Assembly (NCBI GenBank): GCA_004555735.1
Contig: SFHH01000012.1
Location: forward strand, 1 to 22,271
Origin: Acidaminococcus fermentans
GTDB taxonomy: Bacteria > Bacillota_C > Negativicutes > Acidaminococcales > Acidaminococcaceae
Reading direction: 5' to 3'
Length of the DNA: 22,271 nucleotides
This document shows, in pieces, positions 1 through 5,726 of the stretch. How positions within the stretch are numbered: the first letter of the stretch is position 1; every line of letters starts with the position of its first letter. The translations under genes and the position numbers were made by a program. Under the pieces are notes generated by a model. That model searched no databases. It saw only the letters and a program-made list of their open reading frames with translations, and had not been told where the DNA came from.

Positions 1-186
1 ATCCTTGGTGCCTTCCTTGACGCTTTCAAAAGGCGGGAAGGTGGCATTGATGGCTACCACCAGTTTCTTCCCGTCCCCTGCTCCTTTAGCTGCTTCTTTC
101 TTGGTATCCTTTCCGCCGCAGCCGGAGATCAGCAGGGCGGACAATCCGACGGCCAGACCGGCCAGAATCTTTTTACGCAGTTCCAT
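1..186 (-). CDS. Amino acid ABC transporter substrate-binding lipoprotein (N-terminal part, runs off the window)
   Basis: Only the first 62 residues are inside the window. They begin MELRKKILAG, followed by a hydrophobic stretch and the lipobox LISGC (Cys23), so this is a lipoprotein signal peptide. The mature part reaches LVVAINATFPPFE, the first strand and ligand-pocket signature of family 3 (polar amino acid) binding proteins. The ATG has an AGGAG-type ribosome site about 12 nt upstream. It lies 21 nt downstream of another binding-protein gene whose mature N-terminus (VAMTATFPPFE) is very similar, which suggests a tandem duplication. No permease or ATPase for the pair is visible, but one could lie beyond the left edge. 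The ligand cannot be told from this fragment. Confidence 0.85.
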   Translation of the reverse strand, partial: MELRKKILAGLAVGLSALLISGCGGKDTKKEAAKGAGDGKKLVVAINATFPPFESVKEGTKD

Positions 187-207
187 GATACTTCCCCTTC
201 TCCTGTG

Positions 208-1032
208 TTACAGGCCCAGTTCCTTGACTTTCTTTTCGTAATCCGCGGTTTGTTCTTCTCCCATATGCTTCACCAGGATCTTATGGAAGTCCCCGTTCTT
301 CTTCATTTCATCCAGGATAGCGTTGACTTTTTCCACATCCTTGGAATCTTTCGGGAAAGCGATGGCGAAGGTGTCGTCATTGCTGGTGGACAGCTTCATC
401 ATGTGCATTTCCAGTTCCGGATGTTCCTGGCAGAACACGATGGCATGGGTCCCGTCGCACACGGTGGCATCCAGACGGCCGTTCAGTACATCCTGGACGG
501 CCATGGTAGCGCTGTCCAGTTCCACCACGTCGATGCCGGGCACGGACTTCAGTTCCTTTACATAGGTGGTGCCCATGGTGGCGCCGGCCTTATGGCCCTT
601 CAGGGCTTCCAAAGTAGTGAAGTTGGTCCCCTTCTTAGCCACGATGGCTTTGGGGGGATAGAAATACGGCTTGGTGAAGCTGACCACCTCACTGCGCTTA
701 GCCGTAGGAGAGATCCCGGAGATCACCATGTCCGCCCGGCCGCTTTGGAGGGTGGGGATCAGGGAAGCGAATTTCATATCGGTGACTTCCACTTTCTTCC
801 CCAGCTTCTTGGCGATGTAATTGGCGATATCCACATCGATGCCGGTGAACTTCTGGGTCTTGCTGTCCACATATTCGAAAGGCGGGAAGGTGGCCGTCAT
901 GGCGACCCGCAGGGTCCCTCCCTGTTCCTTCTTAGCTTCCTTCTTCTCACTGCCGCCACACCCGGCGATCACCAGGGAAGCAGAAACCATGACCAAGGCC
1001 GCAGCCATCATTTTCATCCATTTTGCTTTCAT
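208..1032 (-). CDS. Polar amino acid ABC transporter substrate-binding lipoprotein
   Basis: A 274-residue periplasmic or lipid-anchored solute-binding protein. Residues 1-24 form a lipoprotein signal peptide ending in VIAGC. The mature protein shows the family 3 landmarks in order: ATFPPFEYV, FTGIDVDIANYIAKKLG, SLIPTLQSGRADMVISGIS, and the ligand-binding stretch TAKRSEVVSFTKPYF with the conserved Arg that contacts the substrate carboxylate. The start is ATG with AAGGAG nine bases upstream. It follows two deacetylase-family genes by 38 nt and precedes a second binding-protein gene by 21 nt, so the four probably form one transcript. Family assignment is firm; the ligand (an amino acid or amino-acid-like compound) is unknown. 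The link to the deacetylases hints that it may bind their substrate or product, but that is inference. Confidence 0.9.
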   Translation of the reverse strand: MKAKWMKMMAAALVMVSASLVIAGCGGSEKKEAKKEQGGTLRVAMTATFPPFEYVDSKTQKFTGIDVDIANYIAKKLGKKVEVTDMKFASLIPTLQSGRADMVISGISPTAKRSEVVSFTKPYFYPPKAIVAKKGTNFTTLEALKGHKAGATMGTTYVKELKSVPGIDVVELDSATMAVQDVLNGRLDATVCDGTHAIVFCQEHPELEMHMMKLSTSNDDTFAIAFPKDSKDVEKVNAILDEMKKNGDFHKILVKHMGEEQTADYEKKVKELGL

Positions 1033-1070
1033 CCTATCCAGCTCCTTTCAAATCCCTCTTCTTATATGAC

Positions 1071-1907
1071 TTATTGTTTTTCCCCATATTCCGGGAAGCC
1101 GTTCTGGGCCAGGAGATGCCGGGCCACCTGTTCATCGGTAGCGATCCATACCCCATGGTCCTTGGCGTAGCGGATGAAGCTCCGCAGTGCATGGATGTAA
1201 CCAGGATGGCCGATGAACTGGGGATGCATGACGAAATTCATGTAGCCCCCTTCTTCCAGCAGACCGTCCAGTTCTTCCTTCCAGATCTGCACCATTTCCC
1301 GGCCGCTCTTCAGGTAATAATGTTCCGGGTGCTGGATGGTGTACATATCATAGGAAGTATCGTCGTTGATGCTATCCTTGGGCAGTTCCACGATGGGGAT
1401 GGGCTTCCCGTCCAGCTGATGGATGAAGGGTCGGTCCGTATCCCGCCAGTTGGAAGAATAAATATACCCTCGCTCCAGCCAAAGCTTCAGATGGAAATCG
1501 TACAGGAGGCCATCCGGGCTCCGGTCCCCCAGGGGCCGCTTGCCGATGATCCCCTGGTAGATCTTCTCGCATTTCTCCATCAAGGTATTTTCTTTCTCGT
1601 AATCGTCATAGGCTTCATGGAGATAGCCGTGGTAGGCGATTTCGTGGCCCTGGGCGTCGATATCCCGGATCACGTCCGGATGGAGTTCCGCCGTGTAAGC
1701 CGGGGTGAAGAAGGTAGCCTTGACCCCTTCGCTCTCCAGCAGACGGAGGATCCGGGGGATCCCCTGCTTGACGGAATACCGTCCCCGGGAAACGTGGACG
1801 GGATGATGGTAGTTGATGGGATTCCGCGTGAGCCACAAGGTCTCTGCATCGATGTCAAAGGAGAGACACAGGGCCATGGGTCTGTGATCCGGCCAGTTCA
1901 TGTTCAT
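1071..1907 (-). CDS. HpPgdA/PuuE-type CE4 polysaccharide deacetylase family protein (second of a pair)
   Basis: A 278-residue NodB-fold protein of the carbohydrate esterase 4 superfamily. Motif 1 is LSFDIDAE (Asp18, Asp20) and motif 2 is HGYLH (His93, His97); together they give the Asp-His-His metal site. The later motifs GDRSPDG, the PIVELPKDSINDDTSYDMY segment and MHPQFIGHPG follow the layout of Helicobacter pylori PgdA and the allantoinase-like PuuE group rather than classical secreted chitin or peptidoglycan deacetylases. There is no signal peptide or membrane segment, so it should act in the cytoplasm. Its ATG overlaps the stop of the preceding homologue (ATGA), showing translational coupling. 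Substrate unknown: it could hydrolyse a cyclic amide or an N-acyl group on a small molecule, or a sugar. Confidence 0.85.
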   Translation of the reverse strand: MNMNWPDHRPMALCLSFDIDAETLWLTRNPINYHHPVHVSRGRYSVKQGIPRILRLLESEGVKATFFTPAYTAELHPDVIRDIDAQGHEIAYHGYLHEAYDDYEKENTLMEKCEKIYQGIIGKRPLGDRSPDGLLYDFHLKLWLERGYIYSSNWRDTDRPFIHQLDGKPIPIVELPKDSINDDTSYDMYTIQHPEHYYLKSGREMVQIWKEELDGLLEEGGYMNFVMHPQFIGHPGYIHALRSFIRYAKDHGVWIATDEQVARHLLAQNGFPEYGEKQ

Positions 1908-2755
1908 TTTGCTTCGCTCTCCTTTGCCATATAGGATTCTTTCACATACTGGGCCACCGTCTGGCAGTCAGCGATCCAGGCCCCCCGCTGCTGCATGTAC
2001 AGGATGAACCGTTCCAGCATATTGATCCGGCTGACCCGGCCGATCAGCTGGGGATGAAGTTTGATCACCATGATCTTGTCCCCTTCTGCGGCCAGTTCGT
2101 CGAAAGCATCCTGCCACATGGCGTACACATCATCGGGCAGGTAGCTGCAGTTGATGGGAGCTTCATCCGCATAGGAAAAATAGAAATAAGAAAAATCGTC
2201 CATGGCCACATCCGTGGGCAGTTCCACCAGGCCGTTTTCCAGTACATAAGGCCAGTCGCAGTCCTTCAGGGTGGAATCGTAGAGGTAGCCCCGCTGGGAG
2301 AACAGGTCCAAACTGTCATCCTGGAGGGCATCCAAAGGCCCCCGGGCCCCTACTGGCTTCCGGCCAGTCAGTCCCTGGATCAGCTTTTCGCTTTTTTCCA
2401 GGCTGGCAGTCTCCTCTTCCTGAGAAAGGCCGATGGTATTGTCATGATCGTACCCATGGTAGGCGATCTCATACTTCCCTGCCGCGATTTCCCGGCATTG
2501 TTCCGGGTACTTTTCGATGATTTCCCCCGGAATGAAGAACGTAGCCGGCAGCCGGTTCCGCTGGAGCATGGCCAGGCACCGTTCCAGTCCCTCCTTGGGC
2601 CCGTACTGGCCCCGTGATACATCTGCAAAGCCGATTTTTCTCTTCCCGATGACGGAATACCGCAGCAGTTCCGCATCGAAATCGAAGGTCAGCATGACGG
2701 CGATCCGCTTGCCTTCCGGCCACTGGATCCCGTCCCCATTTTTCAAAGAAATCAC
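1904..2755 (-). CDS. HpPgdA/PuuE-type CE4 polysaccharide deacetylase family protein (first of a pair)
   Basis: A 283-residue homologue of the next gene. The metal motif is complete: TFDFDAE (Asp25, Asp27) and HGYDH (His100, His104). Further family blocks are VSRGQYGPKEG, RLPATFFIPGEIIEKYPEQ, GARGP, a VELPTDVAMDDFSY segment and KLHPQLIGR. I place the start at the GTG at 2753-2755, because the AGAGG Shine-Dalgarno lies nine bases before it. The upstream in-frame GTG at 2762-2764 abuts that ribosome site and is less likely. No signal peptide is present. It is the first gene of a probable four-gene operon with its own sigma-A-like promoter. Two tandem cytoplasmic paralogues beside amino acid binding proteins suggest small-molecule catabolism more than wall modification; this is inference. 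Confidence 0.85.
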   Translation of the reverse strand: MISLKNGDGIQWPEGKRIAVMLTFDFDAELLRYSVIGKRKIGFADVSRGQYGPKEGLERCLAMLQRNRLPATFFIPGEIIEKYPEQCREIAAGKYEIAYHGYDHDNTIGLSQEEETASLEKSEKLIQGLTGRKPVGARGPLDALQDDSLDLFSQRGYLYDSTLKDCDWPYVLENGLVELPTDVAMDDFSYFYFSYADEAPINCSYLPDDVYAMWQDAFDELAAEGDKIMVIKLHPQLIGRVSRINMLERFILYMQQRGAWIADCQTVAQYVKESYMAKESEAK

Positions 2756-2808
2756 TGGTTTCACCCTCTGTATTCAGTATGATCGAAAACTCGATTACGA
2801 TAAAGGAT

Positions 2809-2837
2809 ATTATACCATAGTTGTAGGAAGGTGTGAA
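2809..2837 (-). promoter_or_regulatory. Sigma-A-type promoter for the deacetylase/binding-protein operon
   Basis: On the minus strand TTCACA (2832-2837), a 17-nt spacer and TATAAT (2809-2814) form a near-consensus promoter; TGG before TATAAT adds an extended -10. Transcription should start near 2802, about 50 nt upstream of the GTG start. A short inverted repeat, ATCGAGTTTTCGAT, lies at about 2782-2795 in the early leader and could be an operator. Confidence 0.8.
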
Positions 2838-2840
2838 TAT

Positions 2841-2854
2841 TATTTCATGAAATA
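2841..2854. repeat. 14-bp perfect palindrome upstream of the deacetylase promoter
   Basis: TATTTCATGAAATA is a perfect palindrome lying 3 nt upstream of the -35 element, a position typical of an activator or repressor site. Its 12-bp core ATTTCATGAAAT recurs exactly at 18125-18136, between hpf and the secA promoter. No regulator can be named. Confidence 0.55.
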
Positions 2855-2895
2855 TGTATAAGTATCGGTGCTGTAACATTTAGAACAATTTGGGT

Positions 2896-2940
2896 ATAAA
2901 AATAAGAGAGTGCTGCAGCAAATGTACAACACCCTCTTAT
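2896..2940 (-). terminator. Intrinsic terminator of infC-rpmI-rplT
   Basis: Read on the minus strand, about 16 base pairs form between 2924-2940 and 2902-2918 with a short loop, followed by a U-rich run (TTATTTTTA). It starts 10 nt after the rplT stop codon and separates the ribosomal operon from the deacetylase promoter. Confidence 0.9.
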
Positions 2941-2949
2941 GATCCTCTC

Positions 2950-3303
2950 TTACAGAGCGGCCTTGGCGGTTTCCACCAGCTTGGTGAAAGCGGCGGCATC
3001 GTTGACAGCCATGTCGGCCAGGACTTTCCGGTCCAGCACCACACCGGCTTTGGTCAGGCCGCAGATGAAACGGCTGTAGCTCAGGCCGTTGGCCCGGGTA
3101 GCAGCGTTGATCCGGGCGATCCACAGCTGACGGAATTCGCGTTTCTTGGCTCTTCTGTCACGACGGGCATACATCAGGCCCTTCATGACGGTTTCATTGG
3201 CCTTCTTGAACAGCTTGCTCTTGGAGCCTCTGTAGCCTTTGGCCAGCTTCAGGATATGTTTATGACGTCTATGGGCAGTTACGCCGACTTTAATTCTTGC
3301 CAT
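2950..3303 (-). CDS. rplT: 50S ribosomal protein L20
   Basis: A 117-residue, strongly basic protein beginning MARIKVGVTAHRRHKHILK, the standard L20 start, with the family blocks AKGYRGSKSKLFKKANE, YARRDRRAKKREFRQLWI and INAATRANGLSYS. L20 binds 23S rRNA early in assembly of the large subunit and in many Firmicutes also represses its own operon by binding the infC leader. Length and order (infC-rpmI-rplT) are normal. It is the last gene of the operon, 46 nt after rpmI and just before a strong terminator. The ATG has an AAGGAGG-like site upstream. Confidence 0.98.
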   Translation of the reverse strand: MARIKVGVTAHRRHKHILKLAKGYRGSKSKLFKKANETVMKGLMYARRDRRAKKREFRQLWIARINAATRANGLSYSRFICGLTKAGVVLDRKVLADMAVNDAAAFTKLVETAKAAL

Positions 3304-3349
3304 TTGTTATTTCCTCCTTGGAATCTCTGAAATCTCTCTTACAGTGGGA

Positions 3350-3547
3350 TTATGCGTAGGGCAGCATCTTGGCTACGCGTTCATGGTCAGTCTTGTGGAC
3401 CAGGGCTGCTTTGCGCAGGTTTCTCTTGCGGGTAGGAGATTTGTGTTCCAGGATATGGCTCCGGAAAGCTTTACCACGTTTGAATTCACCGGTAGCGGTG
3501 GCTTTGAAGCGTTTAGCAGCAGATCTGCGGGTTTTCATTTTCGGCAT
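3350..3547 (-). CDS. rpmI: 50S ribosomal protein L35
   Basis: A 65-residue basic protein starting MPKMKTRRSAAKRFKATATG, which matches the conserved L35 N-terminus, and continuing with HILEHKSPTRKRNLRK. L35 is a small component of the large ribosomal subunit. It lies 18 nt after infC and 46 nt before rplT in the classic translation operon, with an AGGAGG ribosome site before the ATG. The length is typical and nothing is unusual. Confidence 0.98.
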   Translation of the reverse strand: MPKMKTRRSAAKRFKATATGEFKRGKAFRSHILEHKSPTRKRNLRKAALVHKTDHERVAKMLPYA

Positions 3548-3565
3548 GATTGGACATCCTCCTTG

Positions 3566-4084
3566 TTATTTGGAACTTTTGGGAGCAACGATCATGATCA
3601 TGTTGCGTCCTTCCAGCTTCGGCTTTCTTTCCACAGTGGCAATTTCCTGCAGTTGGTCAGCCATTCTATTCAGTAATTGTTCGCCCAGTTCCGGATGGGT
3701 CATTTCCCGGCCCCGGAACATGATGGTGACTTTTACCTTGTCACCGCCCTGTAAGAAGCGGATGGCATTCTTGGTCTTCACTTCGAAATCATGGTCTTCG
3801 ATGCGGATCCGGAGTTTGACTTCCTTCACATCGATGATCCTCTGGCGTTTCCGGGCCTCTTTTTCCCGTTTCTGCTGTTCATAGAGATACTTTCCGTAAT
3901 CCATGATCCGGCAGACCGGAGGCTTGGCTTTCGGGGCGATTTCCACCAGGTCCAGGTGTTTCTCTTCCGCCAGGTGCAGGGCATCATGGATGGACATGAT
4001 CCCGAACTGTTCCCCGTCCACAGAGTTGACACGGACTTCTCTTGCGCGGATGGCTTCATTGATCCGCAGTTCATCTTTTGCTAT
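3566..4084 (-). CDS. infC: Translation initiation factor IF-3 (probable AUA start)
   Basis: IF-3 binds the 30S subunit, prevents premature joining of 50S and checks start-codon pairing. The 172 residues from the chosen start contain the N-domain signature ELRINEAIRAREVRVI-like block, the linker AKPPVCRIMDYGKYLYEQQK and the C-domain GDKVKVTIMFRGREMTHPE. An in-frame GTG, and longer readings back to 4144, exist upstream. The best Shine-Dalgarno in the region, GGAGGTGA at 4090-4097, however points to ATA at 4082-4084, six to eight bases downstream. From there the protein reads I/M-AKDELRINEAIR, which aligns with the ISKD start of Bacillus IF-3 genes that use AUU. A rare start is the known means by which IF-3 limits its own synthesis. 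The upstream GTG lies inside the Shine-Dalgarno itself and is unlikely. Confidence 0.93.
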   Translation of the reverse strand: MAKDELRINEAIRAREVRVNSVDGEQFGIMSIHDALHLAEEKHLDLVEIAPKAKPPVCRIMDYGKYLYEQQKREKEARKRQRIIDVKEVKLRIRIEDHDFEVKTKNAIRFLQGGDKVKVTIMFRGREMTHPELGEQLLNRMADQLQEIATVERKPKLEGRNMIMIVAPKSSK

Positions 4085-4097
4085 GACGTTCACCTCC
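4082..4097 (-). promoter_or_regulatory. infC ribosome-binding site and non-canonical AUA start
   Basis: GGAGGTG at 4091-4097 is followed six bases later by ATA at 4082-4084. No ATG, GTG or TTG in frame has a properly placed Shine-Dalgarno. The next in-frame ATG is well inside the conserved N-domain, at the IMS segment. Confidence 0.7.
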
Positions 4098-4110
4098 AAT
4101 AGGTTCAAAA

Positions 4111-4220
4111 CAATAAAAAATAAAACGGGCGAACCAAAGTCCACCCGTCAAAAATCCCTATCATTGACCCTGTCGAGCTTTGCCGCAAGGTGAGAAGCAG
4201 GTGGCCTCTACTTTGGTTAC
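4111..4220 (-). promoter_or_regulatory. L20-leader-type attenuator of the infC operon
   Basis: The transcript before infC can form a 10-bp terminator hairpin (4125-4148) followed by a U-rich run (4111-4124). The right half of the promoter-proximal leader, AACCAAAGT (4210-4218) with CCACC (4200-4204), is complementary to ACTTTGGTT and GGTGG (4132-4145) inside the terminator, so the two structures exclude each other. Between them GGTCAA/TTGAC can form a further hairpin. This is the architecture expected of the Firmicute L20 leader, in which excess L20 favours termination. I see the pairings directly; the L20 ligand is inferred from position and family knowledge. Confidence 0.75.
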
Positions 4221-4226
4221 TTGAAT

Positions 4227-4254
4227 ATTATACCACAGGAAAAAGATTTTGCAA
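4227..4254 (-). promoter_or_regulatory. Promoter of infC-rpmI-rplT
   Basis: TTGCAA (4249-4254), a 16-nt spacer and TATAAT (4227-4232) preceded by TGG (extended -10). The start point would be near 4220, giving a leader of about 135 nt. The promoter begins within 7 nt of the thiT stop codon, and no terminator separates the two, so read-through from the upstream genes into infC is possible. Confidence 0.75.
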
Positions 4255-4260
4255 GCTTTT

Positions 4261-4863
4261 TTACATCATTTTCCGGAACCGATCCATGGGCAGCAGCCGA
4301 TAGAGCACCATACAGATCACCAGATCCGGGAGCAGATAGGTGCCATTGGCCACCAGGGAATAGAATGCCGGAGACATGCCTTTGGGTGCATAGCTGGCAA
4401 AGAAGGCTACCCCGGAGATAAAATGGAACAGATACCGGAGCCCCACCCCCACGGCCATGCCCAGGTAGGGTCGCCGGGGAAAAATTCCGCACAGCCCCAG
4501 GGCCATGAACGGCAGAGGATAATCGAAGAGCACCTGGACCGGTTGGAGGATATAGGGGTTCAGCAGCAGGTTCAGCAGTCCATAGACGAAACCCGCCATG
4601 ATCCCCACTTCCGGACCGTAGGCAAAAGCGATGAGCATGATGGGCAGCATCCCGCCCAGGGTGATGGTGCCGCCATAAGGCATCCGGTATAGGGGCAAGA
4701 GGCTCAGCACCAGGGTCAGGGCCAGCAGCAGCCCGCAGACGGTGGCCTGATGGGTGGAGAGTCTCACCTTCCGGGTCCGCAGCAAAAAGGCCAGGATCAG
4801 GAAAACCCCCAGGAGGGTCAAAAGGGTCATGGGGCTTTTCCCCAGCATGGCAAGAAGTTTCAT
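4261..4863 (-). CDS. thiT: Thiamine-specific ECF transporter substrate-binding subunit, ThiT family
   Basis: A 200-residue integral membrane protein with about six hydrophobic segments. The ThiT signatures are clear: YGGTITLGGMLPIMLIAFAYG, GPEVGIMAGFVYGLLNLLLNPYI, the segment QVLFDYPLPFMALGLCG, and HFISGVAFFASYAPKGMSP, which contribute thiamine-binding residues in characterised ThiT. ThiT captures thiamine and works with the shared ECF module (EcfA, EcfA', EcfT), which is not encoded here. Its ATG overlaps the nfo stop (ATGA). A first hydrophobic segment before the usual ThiT core (residues about 8-26) is present. I find no TPP riboswitch near the gene; it sits at the end of a long run of unrelated genes, so it is probably not controlled by its own thiamine sensor. 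Confidence 0.88.
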   Translation of the reverse strand: MKLLAMLGKSPMTLLTLLGVFLILAFLLRTRKVRLSTHQATVCGLLLALTLVLSLLPLYRMPYGGTITLGGMLPIMLIAFAYGPEVGIMAGFVYGLLNLLLNPYILQPVQVLFDYPLPFMALGLCGIFPRRPYLGMAVGVGLRYLFHFISGVAFFASYAPKGMSPAFYSLVANGTYLLPDLVICMVLYRLLPMDRFRKMM

Positions 4864-5705
4864 CGGCCGTCCCCTTCTTCCTGGGCCTGGCGCATCAGGC
4901 TGATTTCCTGCTGGTATCCAGCCAGTTCATTGGGGGTCTCCAAGATGAAAGGCAGACCCCGGAGGGCCGGATGGTCCACGACCCTTTCCAGGGCTTCCAG
5001 GCCGATATAGCCCACCCCCAGCTTTTCGTGCCGGTCCTTATGGGCCCCCAGGGGATTCTTGCTGTCGTTGAGATGGATGGCCCTCAGCCGGTCCAGTCCC
5101 AGGGTCCGGTCGAATTTTTCCAACACTTCGTCTAAATCAGAGACGATATCGTAGCCCCCGTCCCACACATGGCAGGTATCTAGGCAGACCCCCACTTTTT
5201 CCGGCAGCTCCAGCCGGTCGATGATGGCCCGGAGCTCTTCAAAGGTCCGTCCCACTTCCGTCCCCTTCCCGGCCATGGTCTCCAGGAGCAGGGTGGTATG
5301 TTCCGCCCGGGGCAGCACCTCATTGAGGCAGGCCGCAATGAGCTGGATGCCGGTTTCCACTCCCTGGCCCAGATGGTTCCCCGGATGCATGTTGTAATAA
5401 TTGCCGGGGATGGCTTCCATTTTTACCAGGTCGTCCTCGATGGTCTCCCGGGCAAAAGTCCGCACATCCTCTTTGCTGGAAGCCGGGTTCAGGGTATAGG
5501 GAGCATGGGCCACCAGGGGGACAGCCCGGTTGGGTCCCCAGAGGGCCAGGAAGCTTTCCACGTCCTGGGGATCGATTTCCTTGGCTTTACTGCCCCGGGG
5601 ATTCCGGGTGAAAAAGGCAAAAGTATCCGCTCCGATGGAAAGGGCCGTCCTTCCCATGGCGGCAAATCCCTTGCTGGAGGACAGATGACATCCGATATGG
5701 AGCAT
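4860..5705 (-). CDS. nfo: Endonuclease IV (AP endonuclease)
   Basis: A 281-residue TIM-barrel AP endonuclease that cleaves DNA 5' to abasic sites in base-excision repair. All nine expected zinc ligands are recognisable: His67 (VAHAPY), His107 (NMHPGNH), Glu142 (LLETMAGKG), Asp176 and His179 (CLDTCHVWD), His211 (IHLNDSK), Asp224 and His226 (KDRHEKLG), and Glu256 (FILETPNE). The length matches the family. It starts 21 nt after the histidine-kinase-like gene with an AAGGAAGG ribosome site and overlaps thiT by four bases, so it is part of the long transcript. Confidence 0.97.
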   Translation of the reverse strand: MLHIGCHLSSSKGFAAMGRTALSIGADTFAFFTRNPRGSKAKEIDPQDVESFLALWGPNRAVPLVAHAPYTLNPASSKEDVRTFARETIEDDLVKMEAIPGNYYNMHPGNHLGQGVETGIQLIAACLNEVLPRAEHTTLLLETMAGKGTEVGRTFEELRAIIDRLELPEKVGVCLDTCHVWDGGYDIVSDLDEVLEKFDRTLGLDRLRAIHLNDSKNPLGAHKDRHEKLGVGYIGLEALERVVDHPALRGLPFILETPNELAGYQQEISLMRQAQEEGDGR

Positions 5706-5726
5706 GTCTTGATCCTTCCTTTCCGC

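Noticed and set aside
4864..4900. TPP riboswitch for thiT
   Set aside because: The thiT start is inside the end of nfo. No CUGAGA/ACCUGA-type conserved blocks form a TPP aptamer near it.
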